A stretch of 8,752 nucleotides of DNA. Source: an uncultured Lachnospiraceae bacterium. GTDB lineage: Bacteria > Bacillota > Clostridia > Lachnospirales > Lachnospiraceae. Numbering within the stretch: the stretch's first letter is position 1; each line of letters begins with the position of its first letter. The stretch lies in contig CACXFW010000447.1 in assembly GCA_902767065.1 (NCBI GenBank), positions 1-8,752 on the forward strand, given 5' to 3'. The notes under the pieces were generated by a model. The model was not told the DNA's origin, searched no databases, and worked only from the letters and a program-made list of their open reading frames with translations. This document shows, piece by piece, positions 5,277-8,752 of the stretch. The translations under genes and the position numbers were made by a program.

Positions 5277-6110
5277 ATGAAGACGATCTTACGGAAATTA
5301 CTTCTGGTTACGGTGCTTCTGGTGGCTGTTGGGATGATGTTGGGGGCTTCCAACGCGGCAGAGGCAAAAACGAAAAACCTGAAGACAAAAACGATCAAGA
5401 CCGGGAAGTCTGTCAACCTGAAGGTGAAGGGATCAGCGAACTGGGCGATCTCGAATACTGCTGTAGCCCGCATGACGGTCCTGAGCGCAAGCACGGCTAA
5501 GGTGACGGGGCTTCAGCCGGGAACGACAACCATCACTGCGAAGGTCGGCCCTACCAGCTACAGGGCAACCATCAAGGTCAAGGGCTCCCCGAAGTCTTCG
5601 GGCTCTTCGGGCAGCAGCAATGTTGAGACCGTCAGCAGTTCACCGATCCCGGGCTCTATAGATTCCGCCTACTATACGAATACAGGGGCGGAGGTCGTCG
5701 GTCATTTCGATGACGCGTACGCGAATGATATTGTAGCAAGAACGAATTCCTACCGTTCCCAGCATGGCGCTTCGTCCCTTGGGGCGAAGTCGCCTCTCAC
5801 GCAGGCGGCAAGGACGAGGGCGGTAGAGTCAGCCGTTTTGTTCAGCCATACCAGGCCGAACGGACAGTCCTACTATACGGTCGGCGGAACTGCGGGAAAG
5901 AGCTATAAGGATTCTCCGGTATACGGCGAGAACCTGGCTTATGGCTACAGCAATGCCGGTGAGACGATGGACGCGTGGATCGCGTCGACCCAGGGCCACA
6001 GAGAGAACCTGGTCAGGGATACCTTTGATTCGATCGGCGTGGGCGTTCTGTGGGTCAAGCAGTCAGACGGCAGCTATGTCGCGTACATCGCGCAGGAATT
6101 CGGTTCGTAA
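5277..6110 (+). CDS. Secreted Big_2 (Ig-like) + CAP/SCP-domain protein under c-di-GMP control
   Basis: The protein has 277 residues. Residues 1-30 are a Sec signal peptide: MKTILRKLLL, a hydrophobic core, and a probable cut after AEA at 28-30. Residues 31-102 form a bacterial Ig-like Big_2 domain with the typical WAISNTAVA and KVTGLQPGTTTITAKV stretches. Residues 103-125 are a Ser/Gly linker. Residues 140-277 form a CAP domain with NSYRSQHGASSL, FSHTRPNG (His191), GENLAYG (Glu218) and GHRENLV (His241), the His-Glu-His set that lines the CAP cavity. There is no LPXTG, SLH or choline-binding end, so it is probably released or loosely wall-bound. Its biochemical activity is unknown, as for most bacterial CAP proteins. 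The ATG at 5277 is chosen because GGAGGAA stands at 5267-5273 and the signal peptide begins there; the frame is open 65 codons further upstream, but that part lies in the leader RNA. A c-di-GMP riboswitch precedes it. Confidence 0.92.
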   Translation: MKTILRKLLLVTVLLVAVGMMLGASNAAEAKTKNLKTKTIKTGKSVNLKVKGSANWAISNTAVARMTVLSASTAKVTGLQPGTTTITAKVGPTSYRATIKVKGSPKSSGSSGSSNVETVSSSPIPGSIDSAYYTNTGAEVVGHFDDAYANDIVARTNSYRSQHGASSLGAKSPLTQAARTRAVESAVLFSHTRPNGQSYYTVGGTAGKSYKDSPVYGENLAYGYSNAGETMDAWIASTQGHRENLVRDTFDSIGVGVLWVKQSDGSYVAYIAQEFGS

Positions 6111-6176
6111 TAGCTGTTTCTGGAATTTTGAGAGAAAAGCTGCAGTGCAGCTGGGTGGGGAAGCGATACATGATGA

Positions 6177-6212
6177 GGCGCCGGAACTTGTGTTCCGGCG
6201 CCCCTGCGTTTT
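6177..6212 (+). terminator. Terminator hairpin between convergent CAP and arsR genes
   Basis: A perfect 11-bp stem, GGCGCCGGAAC (6177-6187) with GTTCCGGCGCC (6192-6202), has a TTGT loop and is followed by TGCGTTTTATT on the plus strand, 66 nt after the CAP stop. On the minus strand it has no T tail. There a weaker AGCTG/CAGCT hairpin followed by TTTTCT (in 6133-6152) could end the arsR transcript. Confidence 0.8.
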
Positions 6213-6516
6213 ATTCTATCATTTCCCGGATATGCTCCACGCCCATGCTCAGGATCATCTCCACATGCTCGTCGTCCAGGGAATAGTAGATGGTCTTGCC
6301 GTCCCTTCGGGACTTGACCAGCTTGGATGCCTTGAGTGTGCTCAGCTGATGGGAGATGGCGCTCTGTGTCATCTCCAGCTCGCGGGAGATTTCGCTGACA
6401 CAGCATTCATGCGTGAGCAGTACGTACAGGATCCGGATCCGGGTCTGGTCCGCGAACATTTTGTAGAGTTCGCTGAGCTTTGCGAGCATTTCTTCCGACA
6501 GTTTTTCGGACAGCAT
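6211..6516 (-). CDS. ArsR/SmtB-family metal-sensing repressor, probably Zn(II)-type
   Basis: This 101-residue winged-helix DNA-binding protein carries the ArsR-family core: FADQTRIRILYVLL (21-34), the recognition helix MTQSAISHQLSTLKASKLV (49-67) and the wing SRRDGKTIYYSL (69-80). The C-terminal helix has Asp82, His84, His95 and Glu98, with spacing +2, +13 and +16. That is exactly the pattern of the SmtB/CzrA alpha5 site that binds Zn(II) across the dimer. Cys38-Cys39 lie in the ECCVSE segment, where cadmium or arsenic sensors have ELCVCD, so a second thiol site is possible but incomplete. Such proteins leave their operator when metal binds and usually control an efflux pump; none is adjacent, since the neighbours are the convergent CAP gene and the divergent murE. 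The start has a strong AGGAGGAGA site at 6522-6530. Confidence 0.93.
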   Translation of the reverse strand: MLSEKLSEEMLAKLSELYKMFADQTRIRILYVLLTHECCVSEISRELEMTQSAISHQLSTLKASKLVKSRRDGKTIYYSLDDEHVEMILSMGVEHIREMIE

Positions 6517-6579
6517 GTCAGTCTCCTCCTCTTCCGTCTCCTGTTATTTCTCTGTGCGGCAATTGTCCTTTGCCATTTC

Positions 6580-6609
6580 AGTCTACCAAATCGGAGAGGA
6601 TCCGGTCAA
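6580..6609 (-). promoter_or_regulatory. Candidate promoter for arsR
   Basis: Read on the minus strand, TTGACC (6609-6604, 5 of 6) and TAGACT (6585-6580, 4 of 6) are 18 bp apart, with TG one base before the -10 (extended form). The start would lie near 6573, giving a leader of about 56 nt. No clear 12-2-12 SmtB-type operator is visible. Confidence 0.45.
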
Positions 6610-6624
6610 GCGCGGGTAAGGGCG

Positions 6625-6663
6625 GGCCACAGACACAGGGCGGCGGGGCAGTGAACTGTGGCC
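6625..6663. repeat. Inverted repeat in the arsR-murE intergenic region
   Basis: GGCCACAG (6625-6632) and CTGTGGCC (6656-6663) are perfect 8-bp inverted repeats with a 23-bp GC-rich spacer, between the two divergent promoters. No T run follows on either strand. It might be an operator or an incidental dyad. Confidence 0.25.
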
Positions 6664-6708
6664 TGTAACGGTGAGTCCGGCTTTGCGGAAGAAGTTCCAC
6701 CGGTACGG

Positions 6709-6737
6709 TTGAGCGAATTCTGCCGCAATGATATAAT
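6709..6737 (+). promoter_or_regulatory. Promoter for murE-priA
   Basis: TTGAGC (6709-6714) and a perfect TATAAT (6732-6737) are 17 bp apart, with TG at 6729-6730 forming an extended -10. Transcription should start near 6744, giving a leader of about 110 nt. This is the best promoter match in the window. Confidence 0.8.
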
Positions 6738-6748
6738 GCACAAAGAAG

Positions 6749-6778
6749 ACTGCGCCGGAAAATGGCCGGCGAAGCAGT
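6749..6778 (+). other. Hairpin at the 5' end of the murE leader
   Basis: ACTG-CGCCGG (6749-6758) pairs with CCGGCG (6766-6771) and CAGT (6775-6778), with an AAG bulge and a 7-nt loop. TTTCG follows, too few T residues for a convincing terminator. It starts about 5 nt from the predicted transcription start, a position suited to a 5'-stabilising or attenuator-like stem. Confidence 0.4.
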
Positions 6779-6813
6779 TTCGATTACGGGACCGGCATCA
6801 GACCGGGCAGCGT

Positions 6814-6838
6814 CATCTGTAACACAGGTTTACAGATG
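6814..6838 (+). promoter_or_regulatory. Perfect dyad directly before the murE ribosome binding site
   Basis: CATCTGTAA (6814-6822) and TTACAGATG (6830-6838) form a perfect 9-bp inverted repeat with a 7-nt loop. It ends 3 nt before AAGGA (6842-6846). It could be an RNA hairpin that affects translation initiation or a protein-binding operator below the promoter. No regulator is identified. Confidence 0.4.
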
Positions 6839-6854
6839 AGAAAGGACAGGCAGA

Positions 6855-8324
6855 ATGATACTGACACAGCTTCTGGAGAAGGTTGAATATGAGGTGGTGC
6901 AGGGCGGTACGGATATCGAGATCAGCGCGATCATCAATGATTCCCGCAAGGTGAAACCGGGCTGTGTGTTTCCATGCATCCGGGGCGTTTCGTTTGACGG
7001 GCACAGATTTGCCGCGGAAGTAGCCCGCAAGGGGGCGGCCGCGATTGTGGCGCAGGAGAAGGTGGATGTCCCTGAGAATGTGACACTTGTCATTGTTCCC
7101 GACACCCGGACCGCGATGGCGCGCATGGCGTGTGCATGGTTCGGCTATCCGGCTGAAAAGCTGAAGATGATCGGAATTACGGGAACAAAGGGAAAGACTA
7201 CGACCACCTATATGGTGAAGGGGATCCTGGAGGCGGCCGGGATCAGGACGGGTCTGATCGGAACGATCGAGACTCTGATCGGCGATACGAAGTTTGCAAG
7301 CGCCAACACGACGCCGGAATCCCTTGTGCTGCAGGAGCATCTCGCCCGGATGGTGAAGGCGGGATGCGAGGCTGTCGTGATGGAGGTGAGTTCACAGGCG
7401 CTGATGATGCACCGCGTGGAAGGAATCACATATGATATCGGCGTCTTCACGAATATTTCCGCGGATCATGTCGGGCCGGGAGAACACTCCTCCTTTGAGG
7501 ATTACATGGAGTGCAAGAGCCGGCTGTTTCGGATGTGCAGGGCCGGTATTTTCAACGGAGACGACATCCATCTGGGCCGGGTTCTCGAGGGACATACCTG
7601 TACGGTGGAGACCTTCGGGCTCAGGCCGTCGAATGATCTGTACGCGGAGAAGATCAGCCTGATTTCCCGGCCGGGGTATCTCGGCACAGGCTTTGACGTG
7701 AAGGGGACGATGGAGTTTCACGCGGAGACAGATATCCCCGGAAAGTTTTCCGTGTACAACGCGTTGTGCGCGATTGCGATCTGCAGACACTTCGGGGTAG
7801 AGGAGGAGCAGCTGAAGAAGGCGCTTTCTGAGGTGAAGGTCAGGGGGCGCGTGGAGATGGTGAAGGTCAGCGATGATTTTATCTTCCTGATTGATTATGC
7901 GCATAACGCGATGGCGCTCGAGAGTATCCTGACAACGCTCAGGGAATACCATCCTGCCAGACTTGTAGCGGTATTTGGCTGCGGCGGGAACCGCGCCAGG
8001 AGCAGGCGCTATGAGATGGGAGAGGTCTCGGGACGCTGCGCGGACTATACCATCATCACATCGGACAATCCGCGCTACGAGAATCCTGAGGCCATTATGG
8101 ATGATATCGAGACCGGTATCCGGAGAACAAATGGTAAGTATATCCGGATCACAGACCGCAAGGAGGCGATCCGCGCGGCGATCCGGGGTGGAAAGACCGG
8201 GGACGTGATTGTGCTTGCCGGCAAGGGGCATGAGGATTATCAGGAGATCTGCGGGAAGAAATACCCGATGGATGAGAGGGTGCTGATCGCGGAGATTCTT
8301 GAGGAAGAAAAGAAGGGGATTTGA
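6855..8324 (+). CDS. murE: MurE-like UDP-MurNAc-tripeptide ligase, meso-DAP-type signature, variant subfamily
   Basis: The 489-residue cytoplasmic protein has the three Mur ligase domains. ISAIINDSRKVKPGCVF (23-39) marks the UDP-binding domain. The central ATPase has GTKGKTTT (110-117), NTTPE (151-155), MEVSSQAL (176-183) and a probable carbamylated Lys221 in YMECKSRLF. The C-terminal domain has DYAHNAM (347-353), DNPR (404-407) and GKGHEDYQ (456-463). DNPR is the known signature for adding meso-diaminopimelate to UDP-MurNAc-Ala-Glu. Several conserved positions differ from textbook MurE: SSQAL for SSHAL, DHVGPGEHSSFEDY in place of the DHLDYH block, and GCGGNRARS for GCGGDRD. It could therefore be a second MurE paralogue or a related ligase outside the dcw cluster. 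The ATG at 6855 follows AAGGA at 6842-6846. priA starts 9 nt after its stop, probably in the same transcript. Confidence 0.88.
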   Translation: MILTQLLEKVEYEVVQGGTDIEISAIINDSRKVKPGCVFPCIRGVSFDGHRFAAEVARKGAAAIVAQEKVDVPENVTLVIVPDTRTAMARMACAWFGYPAEKLKMIGITGTKGKTTTTYMVKGILEAAGIRTGLIGTIETLIGDTKFASANTTPESLVLQEHLARMVKAGCEAVVMEVSSQALMMHRVEGITYDIGVFTNISADHVGPGEHSSFEDYMECKSRLFRMCRAGIFNGDDIHLGRVLEGHTCTVETFGLRPSNDLYAEKISLISRPGYLGTGFDVKGTMEFHAETDIPGKFSVYNALCAIAICRHFGVEEEQLKKALSEVKVRGRVEMVKVSDDFIFLIDYAHNAMALESILTTLREYHPARLVAVFGCGGNRARSRRYEMGEVSGRCADYTIITSDNPRYENPEAIMDDIETGIRRTNGKYIRITDRKEAIRAAIRGGKTGDVIVLAGKGHEDYQEICGKKYPMDERVLIAEILEEEKKGI

Positions 8325-8333
8325 TCCGGATCT

Positions 8334-8752
8334 ATGAAGTACGCGGATGTGGCAGTAGACATCACAGCCAGGGCACTGGATAAGCCTTTTCAGTACGAGA
8401 TCCCCAGGGAACTTGAGGATGAGGTCGAGGAAGGGTCGATCGTGGAGGCCCCGTTCGGAAACGGAAACCGGTTCATTACCGGCTATGTCCTGTCCCTGTC
8501 AGAGAAGCCGAAGATCGACCCGGAGAAGATCAAGCCCATCCGCGCTGTCGTCACGCGTCTTACGGATGAAGAGAAGCGGCTTACCGCGCTGGCGGTGTGG
8601 ATCCGCGACCGGTATGGTTCTTCCCTGGCGTCGGCTCTGCGTGTCACGCTTCCGGCCAGGAAGAGGACTTCGGCAAAGCAAAAACGGATAGTCTGCCTGG
8701 CGGTTCCGGAAGAGAGCGCCGTGCGGTCGATGGAAGAAATGAGACGTCTCCA
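8334..8752 (+). CDS. priA: PriA, primosomal protein N' / replication-restart helicase (5' end, partial)
   Basis: The window ends inside this gene, leaving the first 139 codons. The protein begins MKYADVAVDITARALDKPFQ, followed by YEIP, GSIVEAPFGN and ITGYVLSLSE. This is the usual start of PriA, whose N-terminal domain binds the 3' end of a leading strand at stalled forks; the helicase and zinc domains would follow beyond the window (whole protein about 730-830 residues). WIRDRYGSSLASALRVTLPA (roughly residues 88-107) matches the family's conserved region before the winged-helix part. The ATG at 8334 is the only start possible after the in-frame TGA at 8322, which is also the murE stop. The ribosome binding site is poor: AAGGGGA about 14 nt upstream, or GGA at 8328. 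Coupling to murE translation is therefore likely. Confidence 0.88.
   Translation, partial: MKYADVAVDITARALDKPFQYEIPRELEDEVEEGSIVEAPFGNGNRFITGYVLSLSEKPKIDPEKIKPIRAVVTRLTDEEKRLTALAVWIRDRYGSSLASALRVTLPARKRTSAKQKRIVCLAVPEESAVRSMEEMRRL

Noticed and set aside
5941..6654. A 237-codon plus-strand frame over the CAP end and the arsR gene
   Set aside because: It is the shadow of two well-supported genes in other frames and crosses the terminator hairpin.

Overview
The window looks like chromosomal DNA of a moderately GC-rich anaerobic Firmicute of class Clostridia, most likely the Lachnospiraceae or a close relative. This rests on a Firmicutes-type (class II) GalT, an archaeal/eukaryotic-type prolyl-tRNA synthetase, a class I cyclic-di-GMP riboswitch ahead of a secreted Big_2/CAP protein, a meso-DAP-type MurE next to priA, and strong purine-rich ribosome binding sites. 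No transposase, integrase, CRISPR array, tRNA or rRNA was seen. The genes look like ordinary core and accessory chromosome; the more unusual content is in the leaders and in one small regulator gene.

Layout. 1-384: 3' end of galT. 486-1928: proS, with its own candidate promoter. 1929-2100: a structured intergenic segment ending in an intrinsic terminator only 32 nt before the next start codon. 2101-3009: ten-helix EamA/DMT permease. 3111-4654: two-gene operon of a PII-like protein and a CPA2 cation:proton antiporter, joined by a 4-nt ATGA overlap. 4655-5276: 622 bases without a gene, holding two mutually exclusive GC hairpins, an inverted repeat, a well-formed promoter, a c-di-GMP-I riboswitch with an elaborate expression platform, and a further GC hairpin. 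5277-6110: the controlled secreted Big_2 + CAP protein. 6177-6202: strong hairpin between convergent genes. 6211-6516 (minus): ArsR-family regulator with an intact SmtB-type alpha5 zinc site. 6517-6854: divergent intergenic region with promoters for arsR (minus) and murE (plus) and two leader hairpins. 6855-8324: a MurE-like ligase of variant sequence. 8334-8752: 5' part of priA, 9 nt after murE.

How the parts work together. galT (galactose use), proS (translation), murE (cell wall) and priA (replication restart) are housekeeping genes. The PII-like/antiporter pair suggests a transporter whose gating is set by a small trimeric nucleotide-sensing partner, as in GlnK-AmtB or SbtB-SbtA; the antiporter has no C-terminal RCK/TrkA domain of its own. 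The riboswitch ties production of an exported CAP protein to c-di-GMP, the usual signal for sessile or surface life. The main candidates for something new are the PII-like/antiporter pair, the second structured RNA domain after the c-di-GMP aptamer, and a possible attenuator ahead of the EamA gene. All structures were found by eye; no folding or database search was run.
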